A stretch of 64,000 bases of DNA from Salvelinus alpinus (GCF_045679555.1 NC_092094.1:32792655-32856654), one strand, 5' to 3'; counted from the first letter of the stretch, positions 47,323 to 59,179 are shown. The notes: generated by a model from the letters alone, not told the origin. Numbers and translations are program-made.

Positions 47323-47791
47323 ATGGGGCCAGATAGCTACCAAAAGGTTGAATGTACGTATCATTAGGATCGTAAGAAAAGTATAATTTAATCTCTGAAC
47401 ATACAAACACCATGTTACAATTACAGACTAACATTTTAGGCTTGAACAAATCTTGTTGCAATTCTGACGTACAATGATACCTTTCAGAGATTTGGCAGCT
47501 ACATCTCACCAACAAAAAAAAACGTGCACCAAACGGCCTGTGAGGAGTGCTATGTGAACAAGCCTAACACAGTATAAAAAAAGTCAGGGAAACCGGAAAG
47601 AGGTATCCTGCACGTTTTCAAGTTAAAAGTCTCCATTCTCTATTACTCCTCAGTTGAGTTTACTTCACATTTAGGTAGCTAATGTAATGGATTTGTTTGC
47701 CAGCGTAAGTCTAGATAGCACTAGCTGTATTATGCCTACAACAGTGAAGTTTCAGTCCACTAGGTGTATCTCTACAGCATGGGCATACATG
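47323..47791. other. Unassigned sequence within the Tc1 shell
   Basis: No ORF or repeat end recognised. It may be internal sequence of the same LTR element or genomic filler. Confidence 0.3.
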
Positions 47792-48246
47792 TGTTATGAA
47801 TTTTATGTATAATGACTAAATGATGTATACATTTTAAAGTAATGATAGGACTATATCTTACATAATTCTACCCTGTCTCTGTATAATGATGAAGAATGTT
47901 TGTCCATAAGAAAGAGGAACTGTTAGCAGACAAGGAACTGTGGCAGACAACTTGTGACCACTGTGAACCTGATAACAGGGAAGGAGGTCTCACCACCCAG
48001 AGAGGGGAGAAACTGTTGGGCTTGCAGTAGATTGTGTAACATGTTGCAGGATGTGATAAGCAATGTATGCGTAGGAGAAGACTTGTAAACTATATTGTCA
48101 TTGTCTGAGAGGAGGAGGGACATTTATGACGAAATGGGAGATATATAAACCAATGTACATGATATGATTGGTAGAGTTCTCGTAAATAAACATTCTGACG
48201 GTTGTAGACTGGCCTCTGTCTGTTTCATTTCAACAAGAATCTTACA
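47792..48246 (+). repeat. Probable solo LTR
   Basis: It runs TGTTATG...CTTACA (455 bp), contains a TATA-like gatatataaacc (about 48139) and AATAAA (about 48185). It is followed by aattcttggtagcagaccga, which resembles a tRNA primer-binding region (TTGGTAGCAGA). So it may be an LTR plus a short leader remnant. No target duplication identified. The class is not certain; no coding part remains. Confidence 0.45.
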
Positions 48247-48445
48247 AATTCTTGGTAGCAGACCGAGTACTTTAATTGAAGTTCAGTTTATGAACACTGT
48301 TGTGTGTTATTTAGGCCTAGCCTAAATCATATTTACTTTATTTTTTTGCAGCTCAGGCAGTTATTCTAGAAAAGGTTATTTTGTGTCCTTATAGTATAAT
48401 TCTCACACAAGTAATTTGTTGAAGGCCCAAGCATATACTTTTTAA

Positions 48446-49110
48446 CATTATTTTTATTTCACCTTTATTTAACCAGGTAGGCCAGTTGAGAACAAGTTCT
48501 CATTTGCAACTGCGACCTGGCCAAGATAAGGCAAAGCAGTGCGACACGAACAACAACACATCGTTACACATGGAATAAACAAAACATACAGTCAATAATA
48601 CAGTAGAAAAAAGTGAGTGCAAATGAGGTAAGATAAGGGAGTTAAGGCAATATATAGGCCATGGTGGCGAAGTAATTACAATATAGCAATTAAACACTGG
48701 AATGGTAGATGTGCAGAAGATAGATGGGGGGCAATCAATTCACATATGGTGTCGAGGGCACAGCTGGCGGCAGAGGGTGGTCTATAGCAAGCGGCAACGG
48801 TGAGAGACTTGTTTCTGGAAAGGTGAATTTTTAGAAGTAGAAGCTCGAATTGTTTGGGTACAGTCCTGGATAGTAAGACAGAACTCTGCAGGCTATCTTT
48901 GCAGTAGATTGCAACACCGCCCCCTTTGGCAGTTCTATCTTGGCGGAAAATGTTATAGTTAGGGATGGAGATTTCAGGGTTTTTGGTGGTTTTCCTAAGC
49001 CAGGATTCAGACACGGCTAAGACATCCGGGTTGGCAGAGTGTGCTAAAGCAGTGAGTAAAACAAACTTAGGGAGTAAGCTTCTAATGTTAACATGCATGA
49101 AACCAAGGCT
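48446..49110 (-). mobile_element. Internally deleted CR1/L2-group LINE
   Basis: 48446-48718 matches the 3' end of the LINE at 39959-42965 (ttaaccaggtaggccagttg). At about 48719 it jumps directly into endonuclease sequence (49098-48722: MHVNIRSLLPKFVLLTALAH, SESWLRKTTKNP, TAKGGGVAIYCKDS). About 2.5 kb, including all of RT, is missing. Confidence 0.85.
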
Positions 49111-49215
49111 ACTACGCCATCTACTGGTACAACGTCGTTATTAAATGCCATTCTAAAACGAGCTCTTGACTTATTTTGTAAATGAAACAGGAAACTGCAA
49201 AGCAACTAACGTCTG

Positions 49216-49582
49216 GGCTAGATTGGTGGAGTGCTGCAGAGATTGTTGTCCTTCTGGAAGGTTCTCCCATCTCCACAGAGTAACTCTAGAGCTCTGTCAG
49301 AGTGACCATCTGGTTCTTGGTCACCTCCCTGACCAACGCCGTTCTTCCCCGATTGCTCAGTTTGGCCGGGCAGCCAGCTCTATGAAGAGTATTGGTGGTT
49401 CAAAACTTCATCCATTTAAGGACGATGGAGGCCACTGTGTTCTCGGGGACCTTCAATGCTGCATACATGTTTTGGTACCCTTCCCCAGATCTGTGCCTCG
49501 ACACAATCCTGTCTCGGAGCTCCACGACAATCCTGTCTCGGACAATTCCTTCGACCTCATGGCTTGGTTTTTGCTCTGACAT
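49216..49582 (-). pseudogene. Tc1 transposase N-terminus
   Basis: Minus strand from 49582: MSEQKPSHEVEGIVRDRIVV then ELRDRIVSRHRSGEGYQNM, a Tc1 DNA-binding domain carrying a short tandem duplication (RDRIV twice, about 27 bp). After a stop, RAGWPAKLSN and EVTKNQMVTLTEL-like sequence continues to 49216. Catalytic part absent. Confidence 0.82.
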
Positions 49583-49957
49583 GCACTGTCAACTGTGGGA
49601 CCTTATATAGACAGGTTTGTGCCTTTCCAAATCATGTCCAATCAATTGAATTTACCACAGGTGGACACCAATCAAGTTGTAGGAACATCTCAAGGATGAT
49701 CAATGGAAGCAGGATGCACCTGAGCTGAATTTCGAGTCTCATTGCAAAGGGTCTGAATACTTCTGTAAAGGTACTTATGTTTTTGTATTTTTTTTATACA
49801 TTTGCAAAGGTTTCTAAAAGCCTGTTTTCGGTTTGTTATTATGGGGTATTGTGTGTAGTTTGCAGATTATTTTATTTAATAAATTTTACAATAAGCCTGT
49901 AATGTAACAAAATGTGGAAAAGGTCAAGGGGTCTGAATACTTTCCGAAGGCAATGTA

Positions 49958-51053
49958 TATTCATACCTGGAGATTATGAAGTTGAATATTTATGAAAATT
50001 GTCCTTTATGGCATAAAATAAAATAAAAACAATTATAGACTGAAGTTGTACACTTTTGTGACCGTTTTTGTAACTTCTGGATTGGAAGCACTTTATGGAC
50101 CCAATGAAATTTGAGAACAAACTGCAAGTCAATCAAAATGCAGAATCATTCACGGTTGTAGCCTGGAGTGGGCCTATGGTATGTCACCAGCTTGCTCTCT
50201 CTAGCCCCATTATACCTGGTTCTAATGGTTCTAATATGAGTATTTTGTCCTGATATTTTTAGACCGATGTAGACGATTAAAAGACGCATCTGGACCACCT
50301 CCGGATGTAGTCAGAAACGCATTGTTTTACAAGGGTAGACGGATCTAGACAGTGAAACCATTTAAATAATTATTCCGCCCGATAAAATCATCGACAGGCA
50401 ACGTCATTGACTTATGGCATCAATACGTGTTGCAATATGTAACTTTCTGGGCGACTCGACCAAGTTATAGATCTATGATTCTCATTAAGTGCAAGTCTAA
50501 GAAGCGGTAGATCTGTGCGCTATTTATATGTGTCCCGTTCTTAAATGTAGTTTTTACTTAATTTAGTTTCAAAAGGGCGCATGTGCACGAGGTATATACG
50601 AGGCTTCTATCAAAACCTCACATTCTTGAATTTTTCACCAGAAACCTGTGTGTGTGTGTGTGTGTGTGTGCGCGCAGACACTGAACCCAATACCGGCTGC
50701 GCGCGTGCGCCATCGTGCATACATTTATTTTGACCCCCCACACCAAACGCGATCACGACACGCAGGTTAAAATATCAAAACAAACTCTGAACCAATTACA
50801 TTCATTTGGGGACAGGTCGAAAAGGATGAAACATTTACGGCAATTTATCTAGCTAGCTTGCACTTGCAAGCTAATTTGTCCTATTTAGCTATCTTGCTGT
50901 TGCTAGCTAATTTGTCCTGGGATATGAATATTGAGTTGTTATTTTACCTGAAATGCCCAAGGTCCTCTACTCCGACAATTAATCCACACATAAAACGGTC
51001 AACCGAATAATTTCTAGTCATCTCTCCACCTTCCAGGCTTTTTCTTCTTTGAA
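49958..51053. other. No gene seen; part of a dispersed repeat
   Basis: AT-rich, with a short GT microsatellite at 50647-50670. The stretch 50430-50530 (tgcaatatgtaactttctgg ... aagcggtagatctgtgcgct) matches 61981-62085 in the NLR intron. Otherwise nothing is supported. Confidence 0.5.
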
Positions 51054-52669
51054 CTTAGTGGGGCAAAAAAGTATTTAGTCAGCCACCAATTGTGCAAGTT
51101 CTCCCACTTAAAAAGATGAGAGAGGCCTGTAATTTTCATCATAGGTACACTTCAACTATGACAGACAAAATGAGAAAACAAAATCCAGAAAATCACATTG
51201 TAGGATTTTTAATGAATTTATTTGCGAATTATGGTGGAAAATAAGTATTTGGTCACCTACAAACAAGCAAGATTTCTGGCTCTCACAGACCTGTAACTTC
51301 TTCTTTAAGAGGCTCCTCTGTCCTCCACTCGTTACCTGTATTAATGGCACCTGTTTGAACTTGTTATCAGTATAAAAGACACCTGTCCACAACCTCAAAC
51401 AGTCACACTCCAAACTCCACTATGGCCAAGACCAAAGAGCTGTCAAAGGACGCCAGAAACAAAATTGTAGACCTGCACCAGGCTGGGAAGACTGAATCTG
51501 CAATAGGTAAGCAGCTTGGTTTGAAGAAATCAACTGTGGGAGCAATTATTAGGAAATGGAAGACATACAAGACCACTGATAATCTCCCTCAATCTGGGGC
51601 TCCACGCAAGATCTCACCCCGTGGGGTCAAAATGATCACAAGTGAGTGATCACGGTGAGCAAAAATTCCAGAACCACACGGGGGGACCTAGTGAATGACC
51701 TGCAGAGAGCTGGGACCAAAGTAACAAGGCCTACCATTAGTAACACACTACGCCGCCAGGGACTCAAATCCTGCAGTGCCAGACGTGTCCCCCTGCTTAA
51801 GCCAGTACATGTCCAGGCCCGTCTGAAGTTTGCTAGAGAGCATTTGGATGATCCAGAAGAAGATTGGGAGAATGTCATATGGTCAGATGAAACCAAAATA
51901 GAACTTTTTGGTAAAAACTCAACTCGACGTGTTTGGAGGACAAAGAATGCTGAGTTGCATCCAAAGAACACCATACCTACTGTGAAGAATGGGGGTGGAA
52001 ACATCATGCTTTGGGGCTGTTTTTCTGCAAAGGGACCAGGACGACTGATCCGTGTAAAGGACAGAATGAATGGGGCCATGTATCGTGAGATTTTGAGTGA
52101 AAACCTCCTGCCATCAGCAAGGGCATTGAAGATGAAACGTGGTTGGGTCTTTCAGCATGACAATGATCCCAAACACACCGCCTGGGCAACGAAGGAGTGG
52201 CTTCATAAGAAGCATTTCAAGGTCCTGGAGTGGCCTAGCCAGTCTCCAGATCTCAACCCCATAGAAAATCTTTGGAGGGAGTTGATAGTCCGTGTTGCCC
52301 AGCAACAGCCCCAAAACATCACTGCTCTAGAGGAGATCTGCATGGAGGAATGGGCCAAAATACCAGCAACAGTGTGTGAAAACCTTGGGAAGACTTACAG
52401 AAAACGTTTGACCTCTGTCATTGCCAACAAAGGGTATATAACAAAGTATTGAGATAAACTTTTGTTATTGACCAAATACTTATTTTCCACCATAATTTGC
52501 AAATAAATTCATTAAAAATCCTACAATGTGATTTTCAGGATTTCTTTTCTCATTTTGTCTGTCATAGTTGAAGTGTACCTATGATGAAAATTACAGGCCT
52601 CTCTCATCTTTTTAAGTGGGAGAACTTGCACAATTGGTGGCTGACTAAATACTTTTTTGCCCCACTGTA
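51054..52669 (+). mobile_element. Nearly complete Tc1-type transposon
   Basis: Left end tagtggggcaaaaaagtatt, one base changed from the expected cagtggggc; right end aatacttttttgccccactg then TA (52668-52669). About 1.61 kb, sense strand, same broad family as the Tc1 at 29097. Confidence 0.92.
51422..52452 (+). pseudogene. Tc1 transposase with one frameshifting lesion
   Basis: ATG 51422; helix-turn-helix domain to residue 75. At about 51643-51656 a short duplication of tgatcac sequence creates a stop and a frame change. From 51646 the frame is open to 52452 with all catalytic blocks: [28 protein letters not shown] and [16 protein letters not shown], ending NKGYITKY. Apart from this one lesion and the altered left terminal base it looks intact. 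Confidence 0.93.
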
Positions 52670-52734
52670 TATGGTGATTGGCATCTAAACTTTCATAGTA
52701 TTACCACGATGACCTGCAGCACAGTTAGTCTTTC

Positions 52735-52970
52735 AATCACCCACGTGGGTATAACCAATGAGGAGATGGTACCTGCTTCTATAAACCAATGAGGAATTGG
52801 GAGAGGCAGGACTTGCAGCGCGATCTGCGTCACAAATAGAACCGACTTCTATTTTAGCCCTTGGCAACGCAGATGCTCGTTGACGCGCGTGAGCAGTGTG
52901 GGTGCAATAATTGAATAACATAGATTTCTAAATTTATTTTGCAACGCTCGCGCACGCGACGCGAACGGTA
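52735..52970. repeat. Dispersed salmonid-type repeat upstream of the NLR gene
   Basis: Contains ggtacctgcttctataaacc, cttggcaacgcagatgctcg and a GC-rich cgctcgcgcacgcgacgcga. I recall this block as a common interspersed sequence in salmonid DNA. It lies directly upstream of the NLR promoter region. Confidence 0.5.
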
Positions 52971-53000
52971 TAGTCAGGGTATGACAGTGAGGTCAAGAGG

Positions 53001-53008
53001 ATAAAAGG
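53001..53008 (+). promoter_or_regulatory. TATA-like box for the NLR gene
   Basis: ataaaagg within a purine-rich stretch, about 260 bp upstream of the first coding exon. A 5'UTR exon would lie just downstream, with an intron to the acceptor at 53269. This is inference from position only. Confidence 0.3.
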
Positions 53009-53283
53009 AGTGGAGAAGCAGAAAATCTACACATCTGCAGCCATCATCATGGGTGGATACACTAACAGGCAATTTACTGTTCATGGCTTAACAGTTTAAC
53101 TTTTCAGGAGATATCCATAGACCAACATGATAAAGCTTTCAAATCTCACTTCCAGTTAATGTAAGGAAATAGCCTAATTTAACAATGAATGCTTTTGGCC
53201 AGTTTCCTATGTTTACACAATGTAAAAGTCTCTCTTTTTCTCTGTCATTCTCTCTCAAACTGTCCCCAGGTTTAACTACTAGC

Positions 53284-53317
53284 ATGGCTGAGTCTGCAGC
53301 CATGAGTTCAGATGATG
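53284..53317 (+). CDS. NLR receptor gene, first coding exon
   Basis: Acceptor tgtccccag ends at 53269; the exon begins with a short UTR and ATG 53284, giving MAESAAMSSDD and a split Gly/Asp codon; donor gtacgt at 53318. Phase 1, matching the CARD exon. The second Met (53302) is an alternative start. Assigned to the gene by phase and by lying upstream of the CARD exon. Confidence 0.6.
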
Positions 53318-55016
53318 GTACGTGACATTTTATCTTTGTGATCAACTTTCAGTTCACAAATGGCACTGAACTATTTTCATATGGCAAAGGATAGAATAAC
53401 ATTGGTCATAGTATGGTATGGGCATATCACATTTTTCCAAGAATGATATAGGAAGAGGTGAAGTGAGAGGATTTACCAAGTTTAAAGTCTGTCTATGTGA
53501 GATAAGCCCTTTTTTGCATGGAGAACTACGAGAGAGTCGAATTACGTGAGGCTTATTTGATCTAATAAAGATTTCGTAATGTTTAGGGCAGGGATGGGCA
53601 ACTGGCGGCCCACGGGCCACCCTTTTGAAGGCATATTTATTTTATTTATTTTTGTAGGAACTCAGTGGGGGTCCCAACTTACTGTTGCGAGTTAGAATAG
53701 TTGTAGTAATTTCGAAATTTGGTTGTGCATCAGCAGATTTTCCTTTGTTAGAGTGATAGTCACTAAACATTTTTGATTGGTAAATTAGTCTAGGGGTTAG
53801 CTATGATGGGTTTGGATTTCTGAGCTTGAACTATTATTAATCATTAGTTATATTATTAATAATGACTTATAATAGAGACATGAGGGGTGCCATAATGAAG
53901 TTTGGGAGGGGCTGAGTGCAGGGAAAACGGTCACATGAGGCAGTACTGATAAATGGAGGAACCTTTTATTGCCCATATCACTTAGCTCCCTGCCTAGCAA
54001 TAATGATGCAATGTTTAGCGATAAGAAGGAGACTCCACCGAAAGTGGGGTATGAATACTACCACGGGTGGAACTATGTCCCTGTCGATACAGCTGTTCGA
54101 CCCTCTGGGAAGAATAAACTTGGTTTAAGCTTTCACAGTGTCCGTCGAGTTCTTACTATAATAATTAGAACGTAACAGTTATCAAAATGTAGTAATCATG
54201 GTCGGATTACCTGACGGGGGGCCTCAATTGATTTTGTTAGTCTCACTCTAATATAGATCATCTTTGGTATAGGGGAATCACAGATTGGTCAAAACCAGAA
54301 AAACCTGTCACTTCCACTAGGGGGCTTACTCTGTTTACTATATAAAGAGAGTGTCCAGTGGCAAGGCTGAGGGAGAAGATGCCGCAAGATGAAACTAGGG
54401 CGACGTTCTGCTTATTTTCTCATACTCAGTATTCTGTTCCCAAAACTAGAATGTGTTACCAACAGAGTACACTGAGTTTTGTAGACTTGTCTCATTGCCA
54501 AACTTTCAAATAATTGTTGTTTAGAAAGAGTGCATGGGCAATGTCAAGTTATTACACACCAGCACTTCAGAGAGTTGGCATTCAGTAGGATTAATATGCA
54601 AATACATGCTAAAATGCGCCAATAGGATATTGCTAGCTCATGCATGGCTCTGCCCACCTTTTTTACTTGTTTTGCCCACAATGTGACAGTGATTCCCATA
54701 GTAAAAAGCCCATATGAACTACCTTGCATTAGAATCTTTGGTACATGTATGGTAAATACAGTTATATGCTATCATGTTTTGTACAAAATCAAAGCGCTGA
54801 TTGTTCTTAAAGATTAACATTGCAATAACCTGGCAAGAATGATGCCACAGTACTATCACAGAGACATTGACAGATGTTTGTAAAGTCATATTTGTTAAAT
54901 GTGACATTCAAATCTTCAAAGCTTTCCTCCTAGTCCTGCCCACTTAGGAGCAGATTCACAGAGAGCACGTCTGTAAGATTGGCTTGTCAACTTTGCCTTT
55001 CTAACATCACACCCAG
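53318..55016. other. Intron 1 of the NLR gene; repeats only
   Basis: No exon seen. 53585-53680 (gggatgggcaactggcggcc) looks like a hAT MITE end. 54365-54475 resembles 46440-46535. The stretch to 54900 is AT-rich. Confidence 0.45.
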
Positions 55017-55262
55017 ATGCCCAGTTTGTGGATCGGCACATGGCTGACCTCATAAAGAGGGTTACTATAGTAATGCCCATAGCAGATAACCTACTACAGA
55101 GGGGCATGATACATGAGGAGATGTACTCGAATATCCGTGCTGCCAGCACCAGCCAGCAACAGATGCGACTGCTGTATGAGGCCCTGAAAGGAGGGGTAAA
55201 GGTGAAATCAGCCTTTTACAGGGTTCTACTGGAACAACAACCTCATCTAGTCCAAGATCTAG
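55017..55262 (+). CDS. NLR receptor gene, CARD exon
   Basis: Acceptor atcacacccag ends at 55016; donor gtaaga at 55263; phase 1 at both ends. About 82 residues: AQFVDRHMADLIKRVTIVMP, IADNLLQRGMIHEEMYSNIR, then TSQQQMRLLYEALKGG and LLEQQPHLVQDL. The spacing of hydrophobic residues and FVDRH...LI.RV...LL..G...E.Y..I matches the death-fold CARD of fish ASC/NLRP1-type proteins. It would recruit ASC or caspase-1-like partners by CARD-CARD contact. An alternative death-fold subtype cannot be excluded. Confidence 0.8.
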
Positions 55263-55692
55263 GTAAGATCATCTCTCTCCCTATTTGGCTGCATTTACAC
55301 AGACAGCCCAATTCTAAACTTGTTTTCACTTATTGGTCTTTTGACCAATCAGATTAGCTCTGAAAAATATCTTATGTGATTGGTCAAAAGACTGACTAGT
55401 GGAAAAAATATCAGAATTGGGCTACCTGTGTAAACGCAGCCTTTGTGCTGCAGAAACAACGTATAAAGTTGGGATGTCTTGGCTTTCTACACATTTGCTA
55501 TTTTTCACTGTCCCATAAGTTAAACCAAAGCCAGTACCACAATCACAGCTCAGCCCTGATGCAATGTCATTGCTGCTGTTTAGGATAAATGGTTATTATA
55601 TGCAAGGATCAGTTGATTATGCATCAATAAAAATAAAATAAAAAATTATTTAACCTTTATTTAACCAGGAAGGGCTCATTGAGATTTAAAAT

Positions 55693-57654
55693 CTAACCCA
55701 ATTTCAGCTTCAATTTTTTTGTAAGTTGTTGAATATGCAATTTAAAAGAGAGGCCGTCATCAATTAGAATTCCAAGATATTTATATGAGGTTACAACCTC
55801 AATCTCCTTACCCTGACAGGTAGTAATAGGTGAAAGGTTCAGAGGTCTATTTCTTGCATTAGAAAACACCATTAGTTTAGTTTTGTCAGTATTAAGGATA
55901 AGCTTCAATTGACACAAGGTATGTTGAACAGTATAAAAAGCAGTTTGCAAGTTCTGGAAAGCTTTTGTAAGAGATGAGGCACAACAGTAAATAACAGTAT
56001 CATCAGCATAAAAATGAAGTTGTGCATTTTGGAAATTTTTGTCTAAATCATTTATATAAATAGTGAATAAGAGAGGACCAAGTACAGAGCCTTGGGGCAC
56101 ACCATTCAGGACAGACAATTTAACAGACATAAGCCCATCAAATTGAGTGCACTGAGTTCTATCAGACAGATAGTTAGTAAACCATACAACTGCATGCTCC
56201 GAAAGACCTACACTCAACAATCTCTGCCTTAGTATAGCATGATCAACTGTATCAAAAGCCTTAGAGAGATCAATAAAAAGTGAGACGCAGTGCTGTTTTT
56301 TGTCAAGGGCTTCAGTGATATCATTTAAAACCATGGCTGCTGTAATTGTGCTATGCTTCTTCCTGAAGCCCGATTGGTACATAGATAAAATAGAGTTAGT
56401 AAATAAAAACTCTTTTAGCTGTTCACTTACAAGGGTTTCAAGTATTTTCACCAGGGGTGACAGCTTTGAGATTGGCCTATAATTATTTAAAAGAGTTGGA
56501 TCTCCCCCTTTTAAAAGTGGTAGGACAAATGCTGATTTCCAGATATTTGGAATTTCATTACATTCCAGGGTTAGATTGAACAGATATGTAAGTGGTTCAG
56601 CTATGAAATCAGCTGCCAGATTTAAAAAGCAGGGATCCAAAAGATCAGGACCTGCAGGCTTTCTTTGATCTAAGGATTTCAGGGCTTTATGTACCACCTG
56701 CACTGAGAATGGCAAAAAGCTAAAAGTTTGACCAGCTCTCACTGGTTCATCCACACAGGGTTGTACAGAGACAGAGGACACTGGTTCATCCACACAGGGT
56801 TGTACAGAGACAGAGGACACTGAATCAAACAGCCTACCAGATGATACAAAGTGCTCATTGAAACAATTCAGCATTTCAGTTTTGTCATATATAGCAACAG
56901 AGTCCTTCAAAACACATGACGGTAATTCATTAACATTACTGTTACCAGACATAGACTTAATAGCATTCCAAAACTTTCTAGGGTCATTCAGGTTATCAGT
57001 GGTAGCAGACATAAAATATTCAGACTTGGCCTTCCTGAGAAGAAAAGAACACTTGTTTCTTAACTGCCTAAAAATAAGCCAATCAGCATCAGAACAAGAT
57101 TTCCTTGCTTTAGCCCAGGCTAGATTACGGTCGTGAATAATACAAAACAGCTCAGAAGAAAACCATGGATTATCCCGCGCTTTAACCCTGAACCTGCGGA
57201 ATGGGGCATGTTTGTTTACTATTTGGAAAAAAACATAATGAAAGAATATCCAGGCAGTTTCCACATCAGGGATGAGCTCAATCTTGCTCCAGTCAAAATA
57301 AAACAAATCATGAAAGAAAGCCTGCTCATTAAAACACTTCAAATTTCTCTTACGAATAAAACGTGGATTTGTCTTTGGAACCTTAGTATTTCTAACAGCA
57401 ACAACAGCACAATGGTCACTTAAATCATTACAAAAAACACCAACCGCAGAATATTTATGTGGAACATTTGTCAATATCAAATCAATCAGGGTAGATTTAT
57501 CTGGGCATTTAAGATTTGGGCGAGTGGGTGTGTTAATCAACTGGGTAAGATTCATAGAATTAAAAAACATTTTTAAATCATCAGACACCGGCTTTAACCA
57601 ACACCAGTTGAGATCACCAATCAAGATAATTTCACTGTAAAGAAGTTTAGACAT
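55693..57654 (-). pseudogene. LINE ORF continuation: endonuclease end and reverse transcriptase
   Basis: 653 codons open: LIGDLNWCWLKP and LSDHCAVVAVRN (endonuclease), then RT blocks AGPDLLDPCFL, NNYRPISKLSPLVKILE, SLFIDLSKAFDTVDH, GVPQGSVLGPLLFTIYINDL and FYADDTVIY with the catalytic pair intact. A 39-bp tandem duplication adds SSVSVQPCVDEPV twice (56740-56817). The usual domain after the RT is missing: the frame ends shortly after KLKLKLG. Confidence 0.88.
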
Positions 57655-58468
57655 AAAGGTGCGTCAAAGAAGAAAATGCATCACCGAGAGCAGAGGGGGG
57701 TCTATAACAGCCAATCACAGTTATAGAGAGACCCTTTGAAACCTCAATATTCAAAGCAAGAAATTCCAACTGTTTACAAATAGTTTCAGACTTTGCCACA
57801 CTTACATGGAATTTAGATTTTACATATATAGCCACACCCCCACCTTTCTTAACCCGATCAGTGCGATAAACATTGTAACCACTTATACAAATATCCTTAT
57901 CAAAAATAGACTTGCTGAGCCAGGTTTCAGAAAACACAATTACATCAGCATCAGTTGATTTAGCCCAAATCCTAACCCCATCAATTTTTGACAACAGGCT
58001 GCGTACATTTAAATGAAAAATACCAAAACCAGATCTTGATTTAAAATCAGAGGGGGTTTGGAGACATTGCATATCAGGGCCAGGGTTAGGTTGCACGTTA
58101 CCTGATATCAACAACAGAAGAATAACTAGGCACCTCTGTTTAATAACCTTGCACGGCTTCTCTTTTTTAAGAGACCTACTGCAAGCGAATTCTACAAGTG
58201 AGTTTCCAGACAATACAAAACAGTAATTTAAAACCATTAGACTTTGGTAGTGACACGCATTCGTACTGTTCACATCATGCCACAAATGCATCGGCACTTG
58301 GACGAGTGGACCGAGTAAAAAAGAGCGAGTTCCTGCAGACAAAATGTCTAATGGACGGGAGAGCACATTGTCAGATGTACTCACCCTGCGACAATGTTCG
58401 TTTTCTCCAGAGTTCAGTAAAGCCAGTGCACAAAGCAATACCACGTAAATTGTCATTTTCTCTGACAA
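57647..58468 (-). pseudogene. LINE ORF N-terminus: hydrophobic leader, 2A-like motif, AP-endonuclease
   Basis: Starts MSEKMTIYVVLLCALALLNS, signal-peptide-like. After about 125 residues comes LVILLLLISGNVQPNPGP (2A-like, at about 58077-58130), then the endonuclease: FHLNVRSLLSKIDGVR, VIVFSETWLSKS, VKKGGGVAIYVKS, GCYRPPSA. A frameshift at about 57650 separates it from the RT ORF; without it the two would be one reading frame. Confidence 0.85.
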
Positions 58469-59005
58469 AAAAATAAGAGGCCAACGAAGGTAAGGGGAGA
58501 GAGGGAGTGTATGTGAGTCAATGTGAGTGTTTGCGCGTGTGAGTAGATTGGGTGTTGAGGGCGATAGAGAGAATGGGTTGAGCTGCCACTGACAGCCAGG
58601 CGAAGAGCAAAAAGGAGCAGCTTGGACAAGACACTCCGCGGACGAAGGAGGAACTCAGGCCAGCCAGAGATAGGGTTACTTTGGTAAACTTCAAGTAATG
58701 AAGTGCCGAGTTGAGGAGGACCTGTGATCTTTACACCAGCAAAAATAAAATTGTTTGCACTACACAACAACGAAGTTACGCAACCATAAATAGATAGATT
58801 ATTAGTAGGTTAAAATGTACTAGTCACAGACAAACGACTTGACATGCTGCCATCTTGGAACGCTGCACATATAATGTTAAATAAAAACGCTACAGGGAAT
58901 GGTAAACTATAGTATGCTGAGTCTCTCTACATCCACACCAACACACAAATGCACTGATAAAAAGGCATTGGTTGCTATTAATGTTCTGTTGCTCTATCAT
59001 CCCAG

Positions 59006-59056
59006 GTCAACCCTCTGCAGTCCATGCCAGCACAACTCTGAATTCTAAAGACAAAG
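59006..59056 (+). CDS. NLR receptor gene, small linker exon
   Basis: Acceptor tcatcccag ends at 59005; donor gtaaat at 59057; 51 bp, phase 1-1. Reads GQPSAVHASTTLNSKDK. Short Ser/Thr-rich linker exons between the death-fold and FISNA exons are usual in fish NLR genes. Confidence 0.68.
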
Positions 59057-59179
59057 GTAAATTATGGGAAATATTGGCTGTGCAATCATCAACACTTGAC
59101 TGACTTCCTACGAGATAAAATCCTGTCCTGTGTTAAAAAAACGGAAGAATATTTAGCATTATTCACCAATATTTTTCAG

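Larger units (their letters stand above)
47018..49955 (-). mobile_element. Tc1 shell with its middle replaced
   Basis: Ends cagtgcatttggaaagtatt and aatactttccgaaggcaatg are related inverted repeats with TA at 47016-47017 and 49956-49957. The Tc1 3' part covers 47018-47322 and the 5' part 49215-49955. The intervening 1.9 kb is foreign (47323-49214), and about 550 bp of the transposase are missing. Confidence 0.82.
55628..58864 (-). mobile_element. Full-length CR1/L2-group LINE in the CARD-NACHT intron
   Basis: 5' end at about 58864 (minus strand cgttccaagatggcagcatg), 5'UTR about 400 bp, coding 58468-55693, 3' tail with ggttaaataaaggttaaata followed by A-rich repeats at 55628-55650. Antisense to the receptor gene. 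About 3.2 kb. Confidence 0.88.
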
